NCBI GenBank assembly: GCA_022780515.1
Contig: JALEUV010000059.1
Span: forward strand, 1 to 63,148
Reading direction: 5' to 3'
DNA from: Anaerococcus sp.
Lineage (GTDB): Bacteria; Bacillota; Clostridia; Tissierellales; Peptoniphilaceae
DNA: 63,148 nucleotides
The position numbers were made by a program, and so were the translations under genes. The number at the start of each line of letters is the position of its first letter. The stretch's first letter is position 1. Shown here in pieces: positions 52,345 through 62,089 of the stretch. The notes under the pieces are model-generated. The model saw nothing but the letters and a program-made list of their open reading frames with translations. It had not been told where the DNA came from and made no database searches.

Positions 52345-53283
52345 TTATAAATCTTCTAGTTTTATATAAGCTTTACCACTAGCCTTTGGAGCTGATGATT
52401 TGCCCTTAAATATTACTAGAATCAAGAGAGTTGCTATATATGGAATCATTGATATGAATTCTATTGGAAGGCCTATGTTAGTAGATCCTAGGTAGGTTGC
52501 TATGGCTTGGGCTAGTCCAAAGAATAAAGATCCTACCAAAACTCCTTGTGGTTTCCAGTTACCAAATATAACAGTTACTAGGGCGATGTAGCCTTGACCT
52601 GCTATTAGTGTTGGTGAGAAGGATGACACTACTGCTAGGGACATAGATGCTCCACCAAGGCCTGCCATAAAGCCTGAGAAGATTACGCAGCCATATCTTA
52701 TCCTTGATACATTGATATTTAAGGTCTCACAAGCCTTAGGATGCTCGCCTACTGCAATAATCCTTAGTCCAAGTTTTGTCTTGTAGAGGAGAAAGTAAAG
52801 GAGCACAACCATGAGGAGGGCAATATAAACTGTTGCATATTGACCAAAGATATTGTTAAAGGCTTGGTTGTTTACTAGACCCCTAAAGAGTCTTGGAATT
52901 TTATTTTCTAGTGGTATTGAAGGAGTTTGGGTTGCCCCTTCAAAGAATAATCTTGATAGGAAGAGGGCAAGTCCAGGAGCTAGGGTATTGATAGCTATAC
53001 CTGATATAGTTTGATCTCCAGCAAGACTTACTGATATAAAGGCATGGATTAGTCCAAATACTGCTCCAGCAAGGCCTCCTGCCAAAAAGGCAAGCCATGG
53101 ATTACCTAGCTTAAAGCCAACCACAGCACCAGTCAAGGCCCCTATGGTCATCATTCCTTCTAGTCCTATATTTACTACACCAGATTTCTCACTCATCATT
53201 CCTCCAAGTCCTGTCATAAGAACCGGAGCTGCGTTAGAGAAGGTGTTTCCTATAATTAATGCAAGTATTGTTAAGTTAATCAT
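52345..53283 (-). CDS. Nucleoside ABC transporter permease (NupQ-like)
   Basis: 312-residue membrane protein of the branched-chain-amino-acid/BMP permease family with about eight to nine membrane segments; APVLMTGLGGMMSEKSGVVNIGLEGMM at the N terminus and GQGYIALVTVIFGNWKP in the second half are typical. It pairs with the upstream permease, the double-domain ATPase and the BMP lipoprotein to take up nucleosides. The ATG overlaps the TGA of the preceding gene. An IS remnant abuts its 3' end. Confidence 0.92.
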   Translation of the reverse strand: MINLTILALIIGNTFSNAAPVLMTGLGGMMSEKSGVVNIGLEGMMTIGALTGAVVGFKLGNPWLAFLAGGLAGAVFGLIHAFISVSLAGDQTISGIAINTLAPGLALFLSRLFFEGATQTPSIPLENKIPRLFRGLVNNQAFNNIFGQYATVYIALLMVVLLYFLLYKTKLGLRIIAVGEHPKACETLNINVSRIRYGCVIFSGFMAGLGGASMSLAVVSSFSPTLIAGQGYIALVTVIFGNWKPQGVLVGSLFFGLAQAIATYLGSTNIGLPIEFISMIPYIATLLILVIFKGKSSAPKASGKAYIKLEDL

Positions 53284-54437
53284 CTGACATCCTCCTCATT
53301 TTTTACCTTTTGTGCTTCTTCTTCTACATTTTTTAAGTTGCGGTGTTTTTTAATCTTGGCCTTCATAATCCTAAATACCAAAGGCACAGCTGTAAAGAGG
53401 ATTATAGTTCCTATTATGATAGAAATAATTTCACTTGGCACTCCCATTGTTCTTTGGAGGTTGTTACCTGCGTATTTCAATGATCCAAAGAATAGACCTG
53501 AGAAGATTACTCCTATTGGGTTATTGGATGCAAGTAAGGATACGGCTAGTCCATCAAAACCAAAGTTTTGCATAGATGATAAGATTGCTAGGTTGTAGGT
53601 AAAGCCAAGGACTTGGCTAACACCAGCCAAGGCACAGATAGCACCTGATATAGCCATAGATTGGATGATTTTTTTGCCTGAATCTATTCCACCATATTCG
53701 CTGGCTTCCTTGTTTAGACCTACTGCCTTTAGCTTATAGCCGAGGGTTGTCTTATTTAGGATAAACCAAACTATAACTACTGCAACTATTGCAAGGATAG
53801 TACCCCAGTGGATTGGAGCCCTAAAGAATTTGGAGAAGAATCCCTCAAACCTCTTAGCTGCATCTGTAAATAAAGTAATCTTAGCACTATCAGCTATATC
53901 AAAAGATCCCATAGAGTTTGGTTGTTGGTACCTATAAACGATAAAGTTTTGTAGGTAAAAGGCTACCCAGTTAAGCATTATGGTTGAAATAACTTCATGG
54001 ATACCAAACTTGGACTTAATAAAGCCTGCCAAGGCTCCATAGGCTGCTCCACAAACCATAGCTACTATAATAGCAACTATTGGCAAGATTACTGGTGGAA
54101 GGTCAAGGAGATATCCTACCAAAAATCCAACTATAGTTCCTATAATAAATTGGCCCTCAGCCCCCATATTAAAGAGTCCTGTTTGGAAGGCAAAGCAGAC
54201 ACCAAGACCTGTGATAATTATAGGCGTTGAGTTTACTATGGCCCAGCCCATGTGTCTAGGAGTTTTAAATACTCCCAAGAATAAGTTCTTGAAGCCTTCT
54301 ATAGGGTCATAGCCTGCTATAATTAAAACTATGGCTCCTACCAAAAGTCCCAAGAGGACTGATATTATCGTAAATAAAACCTTGGAGCTAGCTAATGACT
54401 TTTTAGATTTTTTAATTTTAATTGATTTCTCACTCAT
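53280..54437 (-). CDS. Nucleoside ABC transporter permease (NupP-like)
   Basis: 385-residue membrane permease with a charged N terminus and about nine membrane segments, including GLGVCFAFQTGLFNMGAEGQF and FGFDGLAVSLLASNNPIG, the family landmarks. It ends in a charged cytoplasmic tail (KKHRNLKNVEEEAQ). The ATG overlaps the end of the ATPase gene by 8 bases and has GGAGG upstream. Confidence 0.92.
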   Translation of the reverse strand: MSEKSIKIKKSKKSLASSKVLFTIISVLLGLLVGAIVLIIAGYDPIEGFKNLFLGVFKTPRHMGWAIVNSTPIIITGLGVCFAFQTGLFNMGAEGQFIIGTIVGFLVGYLLDLPPVILPIVAIIVAMVCGAAYGALAGFIKSKFGIHEVISTIMLNWVAFYLQNFIVYRYQQPNSMGSFDIADSAKITLFTDAAKRFEGFFSKFFRAPIHWGTILAIVAVVIVWFILNKTTLGYKLKAVGLNKEASEYGGIDSGKKIIQSMAISGAICALAGVSQVLGFTYNLAILSSMQNFGFDGLAVSLLASNNPIGVIFSGLFFGSLKYAGNNLQRTMGVPSEIISIIIGTIILFTAVPLVFRIMKAKIKKHRNLKNVEEEAQKVKNEEDVR

Positions 54438-55959
54438 TGCTTCCTCCCGCCATAAGTCTTCCTATTTCAAAGGCATCAGTCTTCTTAGGGTCTCTTTCTC
54501 CCACGATCTTTCCATCAAAGATTACTGCAATCCTATCTGATAGGTCCATAATCTCATCTAGTTCGAAACTAATAAGAAGTACTGCCTTGTTTGCATTTCT
54601 AAGCTCTACTAGGTATTGGTGGATAAACTCTATCGCTCCTACGTCAAGTCCCCTAGTAGGTTGGGCTGCTATAAGGACATCAGGGTTATTTGAAATCTCC
54701 CTAGCAATGATAACCTTTTGTTGGTTACCACCTGATAGGGATCCAGAAAGCTCGTTTATATTTGTAGGACGGATATCGAATTTTTCTACCAAATTCTTGG
54801 CATTATCTGCTATATTGGAGAAGTTTAGCCTACCCTTAGTAGAAAAAGGCTCCTCACTTACCTTCTCTAAGATTAGATTGTCCTTGATAGGGTATTCTAG
54901 GATAAGTCCCCTCTTTTGCCTATCTTCTGGTATAGAGTTCATTCCTGTATCTAGGACCTTCTTACTGGAAGCGTTGGTAATGTCTACTCCATTAAGGGTA
55001 ACCTTACCCTTACTTACCTTTCTCATTCCAGTTATGGCATCTATAAGCTCGGTTTGACCGTTGCCATCAACTCCAGCTATACCTAGGATTTCTCCTGCAT
55101 GGAGCTTTAAGTTAAGTCCCTTTAGGGCATCTATCCCCCTCTTATCCTTAACCCAGAGGTCTTCGATATTTAGGACTACTCCTCCCCTTTGGATTTCTTT
55201 TTTGTCTACATTGAAGCTAACATTCCTACCTACCATTTTTTCTGCTAGAGTGTTTTCATCTACCTCATCAACCATAACCTTATCTATAAACTTACCCCTT
55301 CTAATTATGGTACAGGTATCAGCCATGGCCTTGATCTCTGCAAGTTTGTGGGTTATGATTATAACACTTTTGCCAAGCTTGGTTAGCCTTTCTACAATCT
55401 CTATAAACTCTACTATCTCTTGTGGGGTAAGGACTGCTGTTGGCTCGTCAAATATAAGGATATCTGCCCCATGGTACAAGGCCTTGAGGATTTCGACCCT
55501 TTGTTGCATACCTACAGATATATCTTCGATCTTATCCTTGAGATTTATAGATAAATTGAAGTCTTTACTTAGTTTTTCTACCTCAGCGTAAGATTCTTTT
55601 CTATCAAGAAAAGGTCCTTGGGTTTTTTCGTAACCAAGAATAATGTTTTCTGTTACAGTAAGTGGCTCAATCAACATAAAGTGTTGGTGGACCATACCAA
55701 TACCTGCCTCTATTGCAGCCCTTGGTGTCATATGGTCATAGGTCTTGCCATTTATTGTAATAGTTCCCCCATTTGGCGGAAACATTCCATAGAGGATGTT
55801 CATAAGGGTAGTTTTGCCGGCACCATTTTCTCCCAAAATAGCGTGAACTTCGCTCTTGTGAAGGTCGAAGTCGATATTTGTTAGAACTTGGTTTGTACCA
55901 AAACTCTTACTTATATTCCTCATGCTTACAACTGGGGCTTCATTAAAATAATCTTTCAT
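54430..55959 (-). CDS. Nucleoside ABC transporter ATPase with two ABC domains (NupO-like)
   Basis: 509-residue tandem ABC ATPase of the RbsA/YufO type. The first domain has GENGAGKTTLMN, the signature SVGMQQRVEILKAL and LIFDEPTAVLTP; the second has GVDGNGQTELID (degenerate Walker A without the Lys), the signature LSGGNQQKVIIARE and LIAAQPTRGLDVGA. The degenerate second site is normal for this family. It powers the NupP/NupQ-like permeases. Confidence 0.94.
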   Translation of the reverse strand: MKDYFNEAPVVSMRNISKSFGTNQVLTNIDFDLHKSEVHAILGENGAGKTTLMNILYGMFPPNGGTITINGKTYDHMTPRAAIEAGIGMVHQHFMLIEPLTVTENIILGYEKTQGPFLDRKESYAEVEKLSKDFNLSINLKDKIEDISVGMQQRVEILKALYHGADILIFDEPTAVLTPQEIVEFIEIVERLTKLGKSVIIITHKLAEIKAMADTCTIIRRGKFIDKVMVDEVDENTLAEKMVGRNVSFNVDKKEIQRGGVVLNIEDLWVKDKRGIDALKGLNLKLHAGEILGIAGVDGNGQTELIDAITGMRKVSKGKVTLNGVDITNASSKKVLDTGMNSIPEDRQKRGLILEYPIKDNLILEKVSEEPFSTKGRLNFSNIADNAKNLVEKFDIRPTNINELSGSLSGGNQQKVIIAREISNNPDVLIAAQPTRGLDVGAIEFIHQYLVELRNANKAVLLISFELDEIMDLSDRIAVIFDGKIVGERDPKKTDAFEIGRLMAGGSNE

Positions 55960-56043
55960 AGAATATCCCCCTCTGCTAAATTTATTTCTTTATCCTATCA
56001 TATCATAAAACGAAAAAAATTAATATCTTTTAAAATTTTTTTG

Positions 56044-56072
56044 CAAAAAAAGAAGCGGCCAATGCCGCCTCT
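56044..56072 (-). terminator. Terminator between the BMP lipoprotein gene and the ABC genes
   Basis: AAGCGGC (56053-56059) and GCCGCCT (56064-56070) form a stem on the minus strand followed by CTTTTTTT. It lies after the binding protein gene and before the ATPase gene, so it may raise the amount of binding protein over the membrane parts by partial read-through. Confidence 0.75.
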
Positions 56073-56081
56073 GACTTATTT

Positions 56082-57215
56082 TTATTTTTCGTAGCCTAAT
56101 TTTGTGAATTCTTCTTCATTTTGTGGAACTTCGATTTCGCCTGCTACGATTTTTTCTCTAAGTTCTTCTACCTTGTCTTTGATTTCTTGGCTAACTAGGT
56201 CATTTGGACCATAAGCTAAGTCTACTGCCTTACCATCAGCTAGGGTGAAGTCTCTAGTTGTACCACCATCAAATTTTCCACTAGCTAGCTCATCTACTAC
56301 GATCTTAATAGCATCGCCTACACCCTTGATTGTAGATACAAGCATGTTATCTGGAGCCTCTTCTCCTTGGTCTCTATCAACACCAATTACCCACTTATCA
56401 TTTTCTTTTGCAGCTTCAATTACGCCTATTCCTGTACCACCAGCAGCGTGCATTACTACGTCTGCACCTGATTGATACATTTGGTTAGCTATATTTTTCC
56501 CTGCAGCTTGGTCAGAATAGCTGTTTGCATATTGAACGTCGATTTTTATTTCTTCGCCCTTTTCCTTAGCAGCTTCTGCTATACCAGCTCTAAAACCATA
56601 TTCAAACCTATCGATTACATCAGATACTTGTCCACCTACAAATCCAACATGGTTAGATTCACTCTTCATACCTGCAATGTAGCCTGCTAGGAATGAGTTT
56701 TGGTGGTCAGCAAAGGTAATACCTAGTAGGTTTTCTTGCTCTTCAATGTTTGCATTATCAATTATGGCATATTTTTGATCTGGGTTTGTATCAGCAGCTT
56801 CGCTAGTGTCATTATATAGGGCATATCCTACTGTAACGATAAGGTCTGATCCGCTATCTAAGGCACTTTCTAGGTTTGGTTGGTAGTCTGCATCTGAGTG
56901 TGATTCGATGTAATCAAATTCTACCTTTCCTTCGTCCTTGTATGCGTTTAGTCCTTCATAAGCTGATTGGTTAAATGACTTATCATTTACCCCACCCTCA
57001 TCGGTAACCATAGTAACTTTTACAACTTCTTCTGATGGAGTCTCGCTTGCTGCTCCTTCACTCTCTGTGCTTGTAGCTTCTTCTGATGTTTCTACTGTTA
57101 CGTTTTCAGCTGATGTGTCTTCAGCATTTTCTGTATTAGCATTGTTTCCACAAGCTGCTAGGCCAATAGATAGTGATAGTACAGAGACAATAGACATAAT
57201 TTTATTGATTTTCAT
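56082..57215 (-). CDS. BMP-family nucleoside-binding lipoprotein
   Basis: 377-residue lipoprotein with signal peptide and lipobox GLAACG, a long Glu/Ser/Thr linker (about residues 25-65), and a BMP/PnrA domain with VTMVTDEGGVNDKSFNQSAYEGL at its start and HVGFVGGQVSDVIDRFEYGF in the middle. Members bind purine nucleosides or riboflavin; the nucleoside reading rests on the gene neighbours. First gene of the uptake operon, with GGAGGG before the ATG. Confidence 0.93.
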   Translation of the reverse strand: MKINKIMSIVSVLSLSIGLAACGNNANTENAEDTSAENVTVETSEEATSTESEGAASETPSEEVVKVTMVTDEGGVNDKSFNQSAYEGLNAYKDEGKVEFDYIESHSDADYQPNLESALDSGSDLIVTVGYALYNDTSEAADTNPDQKYAIIDNANIEEQENLLGITFADHQNSFLAGYIAGMKSESNHVGFVGGQVSDVIDRFEYGFRAGIAEAAKEKGEEIKIDVQYANSYSDQAAGKNIANQMYQSGADVVMHAAGGTGIGVIEAAKENDKWVIGVDRDQGEEAPDNMLVSTIKGVGDAIKIVVDELASGKFDGGTTRDFTLADGKAVDLAYGPNDLVSQEIKDKVEELREKIVAGEIEVPQNEEEFTKLGYEK

Positions 57216-57353
57216 AAATTCCCTCCTAATTAATCTACTGCTTACAGATTTATTCTATAAGATAAAGTGATTTTTGTCTAGTTAAAATTAAGGTTTTTTT
57301 AATTTTCTGTAAAGTTTATATTAAATTCTAGGAAAATTTCTCTTAGGGATCCA

Positions 57354-57962
57354 TCACTTAAATTCTTCGTCTTGTTTTTCTCCCTCGCTTATACCTTCTG
57401 ATGAGAGGACTTGGGGGATGGTTTTTAAGATTATCTTTAGGTCGTTGATGAAGGTAACATTTTCTGCATAAATACCGTCAATTTTTGCCTTTTTGGTAGG
57501 TGGGAGGTTATCCCTACCTGATATTTGGCTAAGGCCTGTAATGCCTGGTCGAAGCCTTGCTGCCCCATATTCTTCTCTTAGCTCTATTAGGTCTTTTTCC
57601 TTGAGGATAACAGGTCTTGGTCCAACTATAGCCATATCGCCCTTAACTATATTTATTAGTTGGGGAAGTTCGTCTATAGAAGTCTTCCTGATGAAGGCTC
57701 CTACCTTCGTTATGTAGGACTCTGCATTAGCAAGCTCCCAGGTCGCTTGGTTTTTGGGAGCATCTATCCTCATAGACCTAAATTTGATGCACTTAAAGGG
57801 GGTACTATCCCTACCTGACCTATCTTGGACGAAGAACACCTTCCCCTTGGGATTTTCGATTTTTATAGCAAGGGCTGTTATTAAAAATATTGGCGATAGG
57901 ACTATTAGGCCAAGGCCAGCAAGAATCCTATCCATTATATTTTTCACATACTTTTCATACAT
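57354..57962 (-). CDS. Undecaprenyl-phosphate sugar phosphotransferase (bacterial sugar transferase)
   Basis: About 202-residue enzyme of the WcaJ/PglC/EpsL group. One membrane hairpin near the N terminus (ILAGLGLIVLSPIFLITALAI) is followed by KGKVFFVQDRSGRDSTPFKCIKFRSM split over the catalytic loop, TSIDELPQLINIVKGDM and GPRPVILKE, the usual conserved blocks. It loads the first sugar-phosphate on undecaprenyl phosphate for surface glycan. The start at 57962 has GTGGAG 6 bases upstream. It stands alone without other glycan genes; it follows the pseudouridine synthase gene on the same strand. Confidence 0.9.
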   Translation of the reverse strand: MYEKYVKNIMDRILAGLGLIVLSPIFLITALAIKIENPKGKVFFVQDRSGRDSTPFKCIKFRSMRIDAPKNQATWELANAESYITKVGAFIRKTSIDELPQLINIVKGDMAIVGPRPVILKEKDLIELREEYGAARLRPGITGLSQISGRDNLPPTKKAKIDGIYAENVTFINDLKIILKTIPQVLSSEGISEGEKQDEEFK

Positions 57963-57974
57963 AACTTTCTCCAC

Positions 57975-58673
57975 TTATAGGTCAAATAATCCAAGTTCTT
58001 CTTCGGATAGTTCCCTATATTCTCCTTCAGCCAGGTGGCTATCGAGGGCAAGCTCACCTATGGCTATCCTCTTTAGCTCCACTACTTCATTGTCATTATT
58101 TGAAAAGAGCCTCTTAACAAGGTGGAATTTCCCTTCGCTTACCTTGACCAAGGCCTTCTTATCCTCGATTATTTCTAGCTCAGCTGGTCTTGCTGTATAG
58201 TCATCTTCCTTGATATAGACTCCCTCAGCAAAGACCTCCTCTAGACTTGGGTCGATTTTGTCACGGGTAGTAACTTCGTAGGTCTTATAAATCTTTGAGT
58301 TAGGGCTTGTTACCCTGTGGATAAATTTCCCATCAGTTGATAAGACCAAGAGCCCAGTCGTATCCTTATCAAGTCTACCGGCAATTCCTATATCTAGATT
58401 CCTATAAAAGTCATCCAAGAGCTCTATCACCGTCTCATCCCTATCGACTGTCGCTGATAGGACTCCCTTGGGTTTGTTCATCATAAGGTAGATATTTTCA
58501 AAATAATCTACAGGAACCCCCATATAATAAACTTCGTCTACATCAGGGTCCACGTCAATGGATGTGTTCTTTACGACTTCTCCATTTACAATAATTGCTC
58601 CCTTTTTTGCATTTCTCTTTATATTTTTACGACTATCAAGGCCGCTATTTCCAATCATCTTATCTAATCTCAT
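57975..58673 (-). CDS. RsuA/RluB-family pseudouridine synthase
   Basis: 232-residue enzyme with an N-terminal S4 RNA-binding domain (MRLDKMIGNSGLDSRKNIKRN) and a synthase domain whose catalytic aspartate stands in GRLDKDTTGLLVLSTDG. It isomerises uridine in rRNA; RsuA (16S) is the closest by length but RluB/RluE cannot be ruled out. The ATG overlaps the PadR gene by 4 bases. Confidence 0.92.
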   Translation of the reverse strand: MRLDKMIGNSGLDSRKNIKRNAKKGAIIVNGEVVKNTSIDVDPDVDEVYYMGVPVDYFENIYLMMNKPKGVLSATVDRDETVIELLDDFYRNLDIGIAGRLDKDTTGLLVLSTDGKFIHRVTSPNSKIYKTYEVTTRDKIDPSLEEVFAEGVYIKEDDYTARPAELEIIEDKKALVKVSEGKFHLVKRLFSNNDNEVVELKRIAIGELALDSHLAEGEYRELSEEELGLFDL

Positions 58674-58996
58674 TTTGGACCTCTCTTGAGTATCTTGTTA
58701 ACTACTTGCTCTAATTCATAGTAGGACTTATAAAAGTCATCCAAATAATCTCTCCCCTTGGCTGTTATATAATAATATTTTCTCTTGGGGCCTATCTTTG
58801 ATTTCTTGTAGGCTCCTAGGATGAGGCCTTTTTTGGATAATCTAAGGAGTATAGGATATACTGTACCTTCAGTCATCGTATAAAATCCACTATTTTTTAG
58901 CTCTTCAACTATCTCGTAGCCATAAGTTTCGTTATTTTTTATAATATGAAGGATTATACCGTCTATAACTCCCTTTAACATTTGACTTTCTATCAT
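58670..58996 (-). CDS. PadR-family transcriptional regulator
   Basis: 108-residue winged-helix protein with LKGVIDGIILHIIKNNETYGYEIVEEL at the N terminus and TEGTVYPILLRLSKKGLI, the PadR recognition helix region, near residue 45. A short C-terminal helix forms the dimer. The ATG has AAGGTG upstream. It heads a small operon with the pseudouridine synthase and the sugar transferase; a target gene is not visible. Confidence 0.92.
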   Translation of the reverse strand: MIESQMLKGVIDGIILHIIKNNETYGYEIVEELKNSGFYTMTEGTVYPILLRLSKKGLILGAYKKSKIGPKRKYYYITAKGRDYLDDFYKSYYELEQVVNKILKRGPK

Positions 58997-59036
58997 AATA
59001 TCACCTTTCTATATTGTATAGCAAAGTAGACACTAA

Positions 59037-61541
59037 TCAAGACCTCTTGCAATAATAGATGAAGGGACAAAACTTACACTTGCTAGTCTCCTTGGTCCTA
59101 TCAAAGTCCTCCCCATCAACTATCTTCCTTGCGATAGAGTCAATCTCATCAAGGTCCATTCCCCCATCTTCTACTTCTATAAGCTCATCCTTTTCGATAA
59201 AATAAAGGAAGAGGCTCTTGGCTTCTTTTTTATTTAGCCTTAGGAGGTTCTTGTAGGTCAAGAGCTGGTTTTTGTAGGAGCCTAGGCTATCTTCATTGAC
59301 AGAGCCTGTCTTAAGGTCCATTATCGATGAGTCTTCCAAGAGGAGGTCGATAGTTCCTTGGAGGATATAAAAATCTCTATCAGCCTTGTAATTTACTTCG
59401 CTCGCCCTAACACCAAAGTCCCTTCCCAAATAATTTGAAAGGCTTAGGGAGTAGTCAGGGTTTTTGACCAAGAAGTCATAGAGGTCCTCCTTCCTATAGA
59501 CTTCCGAATTAATATACTCTACCAATTCATGGATATGGGACCCAAAGGCTAGGCTCTCGGTTTTAACTGTCCTAAAATTATTTTCCCTTATAAGCTTATA
59601 CTTCATAGGGCAAGTCATATAGAGGTCAATATCACTGGTAAAGGCAAGGACTTTCTTTTCTTCTTCCCTATCCTTCCTAAGAAAATCAATAGTTCCTATA
59701 TTTGATCCAGAATTAAGTCCCCTCATAAAGTTTCTAATACGGACATCCCTAGAATTATCTAGGATAACCAGGAGCTTTTTTGCCCTAGTGAAGGCTGTAT
59801 AGTACTTCCTATAAAAATCTAGGTCTTCTTCCTTGTCAGCCTTCCTATCCTTATCCAAAAAAGAAAAGGAAGACCTAGGGTAGTCATTGAGAGATGAAAC
59901 AAAGACCACGTCAAACTCAAGGCCCTTGGCCTGGTGGATGGTCATAAAGTTTACTGCATCCTTGTCATAGGAGTCCTCATCATACTCACTTAGGCCCTTA
60001 TTCTTAAAATATAAATAAAGATAAGAGCTAATAAATTTCCTAAAAAAGTCCCCATCCAGATCTACTAACTCATCATAATCAACTCCAAGGCCCATAAATT
60101 TCCCTATATTAGAAAAGGCCTTCTCATCCCTTAAGTCTTGGTAGAAGGAAAGCCCCAAGGCCCTATAAATTACCTCCGATATGAGATCCCCCTCTTTGAT
60201 AGACTTTATAAAATCCAATAGCTCCCTATCAGAAGAATATTTATCGTAGGCTTCCTTGAGGTAGGTCTTATATTCGTAATATTTCCTCTCTTCATAGCTA
60301 GAAGGACTATAGTCAAGCTCGATTGGGTAGATCCCTGCCAGGGAAGTTAGAATATAGACCAAAATCTCGATCTCAGCCTTATTAAAAAACCTATCCGACT
60401 TACGGTTTATGACCCCTATCCCTGCCTTTTCGAAACTTTCCTCTAGGTCCTTGGGGTAGGGATTATTAAAACTTGGAAAGAGGAAGGCGATTTGACCCAG
60501 GTTGATTTTTTCTCCTAGTATTTTAACAATCTTAACTAGATTATCTATTTCCTTGGCCCTGGCTCTTACTATGGAATTAGGATTTTTCTCTCCAAGTCCT
60601 CTCAGGTCCTTCTTGGTCTTGGTTACAGCCTTTATAAAGTCCTTGGCCCTTGCCACAATCTCATCATTGGACCTATAATTTATCTCTAGCCTGTAGGATG
60701 TAACTTTTTGGCCGGAGAATTTTTCAAACCTATCAGCAAAGTTAAGGAGATTATTTACATCAGCTCCCCTAAAAGAATAGAGTCCCTGGTCATCATCACC
60801 AAAGACCATAATATTGCCATTTGAAGTAAGCTTCATGGCTATCTGCTCTTGGATAAGGTTGGTATCCTGGTACTCATCAATTATAACCAAGTCAATCTTA
60901 TCCCTTATGAGCCTTCCCCTTTCTTCGTCCTCCAAGATATCGAGGAAGGTTTTTAAAATCAGCTGGAAGTTCATAAGGCCCTTGTCCTTGAGGATTCTTT
61001 CGTAGGTCCTATAGACCTCATAGGCAAAGACTTCCCTAGGGTCATCTGAGTCTTTGAGACTAAGGGGATCTATTAGAGAATTAATTATCCCTGCAAAGAT
61101 ATCGAGGATGGTCTTTGCTTCGTTATATTTGATAAAGGTCTTATAGCCGTCAATAGCCCTAAATTTTTCTATATTTTCATTAACTAAAAACTCTTCTACC
61201 TCAGTAGTTATGATTTTTCCAGTAAAGAAATCCTCGTCTAATTTTTTGTACTTACTAATAAAGTCAAGGGCAAGAGAGTGGAAGTTGCCGACCATCATAT
61301 TGGCTAGGTCCTTATCAAGGCCCTCTTCCTTTAGTCTTTCTAGGATTCTTCTAGTTACTTCCCTGGCAGCCTTCTTGGTAAAGGTCGTAATCAGCACCCT
61401 GTTTGCCCTGACATCGCCCCTTTTTATTGCCTGAACTACATACTCAACCAGGGTGTGGGTCTTTCCTGTTCCAGGCCCTGCTATTACTAGGGCAGGGAGG
61501 ATTGCACCATTAATTATCTTCTCTTGGTCTATATTTTTCAT
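59037..61541 (-). CDS. UvrD/PcrA-like helicase with C-terminal PD-(D/E)XK nuclease domain
   Basis: 834-residue superfamily 1 helicase. Motifs run in order: AGPGTGKTHTL (Walker A, residues 21-31), LVIIDEYQDTN (II, about 222), GDDDQGLYSFRGA (III), EINYRSNDEI (IV), MTIHQAKGLEFDVVFVS (V) and YTAFTRAKKLLVIL (VI). After about residue 640 a RecB-like nuclease domain follows, with GTIDLLLED and IMDLKTG, and cysteines in MTCPMKYKL and CKFCPFIYYCKRS that could hold a 4Fe-4S cluster as in AddB or Cas4. It probably processes broken DNA ends. Its ATG overlaps the acetyltransferase gene (ATGA). Confidence 0.92.
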   Translation of the reverse strand: MKNIDQEKIINGAILPALVIAGPGTGKTHTLVEYVVQAIKRGDVRANRVLITTFTKKAAREVTRRILERLKEEGLDKDLANMMVGNFHSLALDFISKYKKLDEDFFTGKIITTEVEEFLVNENIEKFRAIDGYKTFIKYNEAKTILDIFAGIINSLIDPLSLKDSDDPREVFAYEVYRTYERILKDKGLMNFQLILKTFLDILEDEERGRLIRDKIDLVIIDEYQDTNLIQEQIAMKLTSNGNIMVFGDDDQGLYSFRGADVNNLLNFADRFEKFSGQKVTSYRLEINYRSNDEIVARAKDFIKAVTKTKKDLRGLGEKNPNSIVRARAKEIDNLVKIVKILGEKINLGQIAFLFPSFNNPYPKDLEESFEKAGIGVINRKSDRFFNKAEIEILVYILTSLAGIYPIELDYSPSSYEERKYYEYKTYLKEAYDKYSSDRELLDFIKSIKEGDLISEVIYRALGLSFYQDLRDEKAFSNIGKFMGLGVDYDELVDLDGDFFRKFISSYLYLYFKNKGLSEYDEDSYDKDAVNFMTIHQAKGLEFDVVFVSSLNDYPRSSFSFLDKDRKADKEEDLDFYRKYYTAFTRAKKLLVILDNSRDVRIRNFMRGLNSGSNIGTIDFLRKDREEEKKVLAFTSDIDLYMTCPMKYKLIRENNFRTVKTESLAFGSHIHELVEYINSEVYRKEDLYDFLVKNPDYSLSLSNYLGRDFGVRASEVNYKADRDFYILQGTIDLLLEDSSIMDLKTGSVNEDSLGSYKNQLLTYKNLLRLNKKEAKSLFLYFIEKDELIEVEDGGMDLDEIDSIARKIVDGEDFDRTKETSKCKFCPFIYYCKRS

Positions 61542-62038
61542 AAAATTTTCTCAAAGCATATCCTATCCTTTGCCTTGCCCTCCTCCATGATTTCTATAGG
61601 TCCTATGTAGGTAAAGTCGAACTTATTAAGTAGGCCCCTCATACGGAAATTATCCTCGTGGGTGTCTATCCTTAGGCTATCCTTGCCTTCTTTTTTGGCG
61701 AAGGCTATTATTTTTTCCATAAAAATCGAACCCAGCCCCTTAATATTTTCCCTGTGGGCCATGAAGGTGTGGACTACAAAATAGTCCCTTCCCCTAAACT
61801 TATCCTCCCACCTATCGTAGGTGGCTTCGCTCTCGCTTAAGGCTCCATAGCCCAAGATGACTCCCCCATCCTCTAAGACTATGCCCTCCTTAGTCCCAAG
61901 TTGCCTTGTTATTAAGTCCCTATTAGGTGATGACTTTTGCCATTGGTCGACCCCGTCTTCTCTTAGGGAAGCCCTAGCAAAGTCGATTAATTTTAAAACT
62001 TCATTCATGTCTTCTTTTTTAAAAGATCTTAGCTCCAT
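61538..62038 (-). CDS. GNAT-family acetyltransferase
   Basis: 166-residue GNAT protein. It begins MELRSFKKEDMNEVLKLID, continues with LREDGVDQWQ (a feature of a common Firmicute subgroup), and has an acetyl-CoA site around HTFMAHRENIKGLGSIFMEKII, although the usual RxxGxG/A loop is changed to RENIKGLG. The acceptor is not visible. It is coupled to the helicase gene by a 4-base overlap. Confidence 0.88.
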   Translation of the reverse strand: MELRSFKKEDMNEVLKLIDFARASLREDGVDQWQKSSPNRDLITRQLGTKEGIVLEDGGVILGYGALSESEATYDRWEDKFRGRDYFVVHTFMAHRENIKGLGSIFMEKIIAFAKKEGKDSLRIDTHEDNFRMRGLLNKFDFTYIGPIEIMEEGKAKDRICFEKIL

Positions 62039-62089
62039 ATCTACCTTCCTTTTGCCTTTTTATTACTATACCATATGAAGTGTCTGTCT

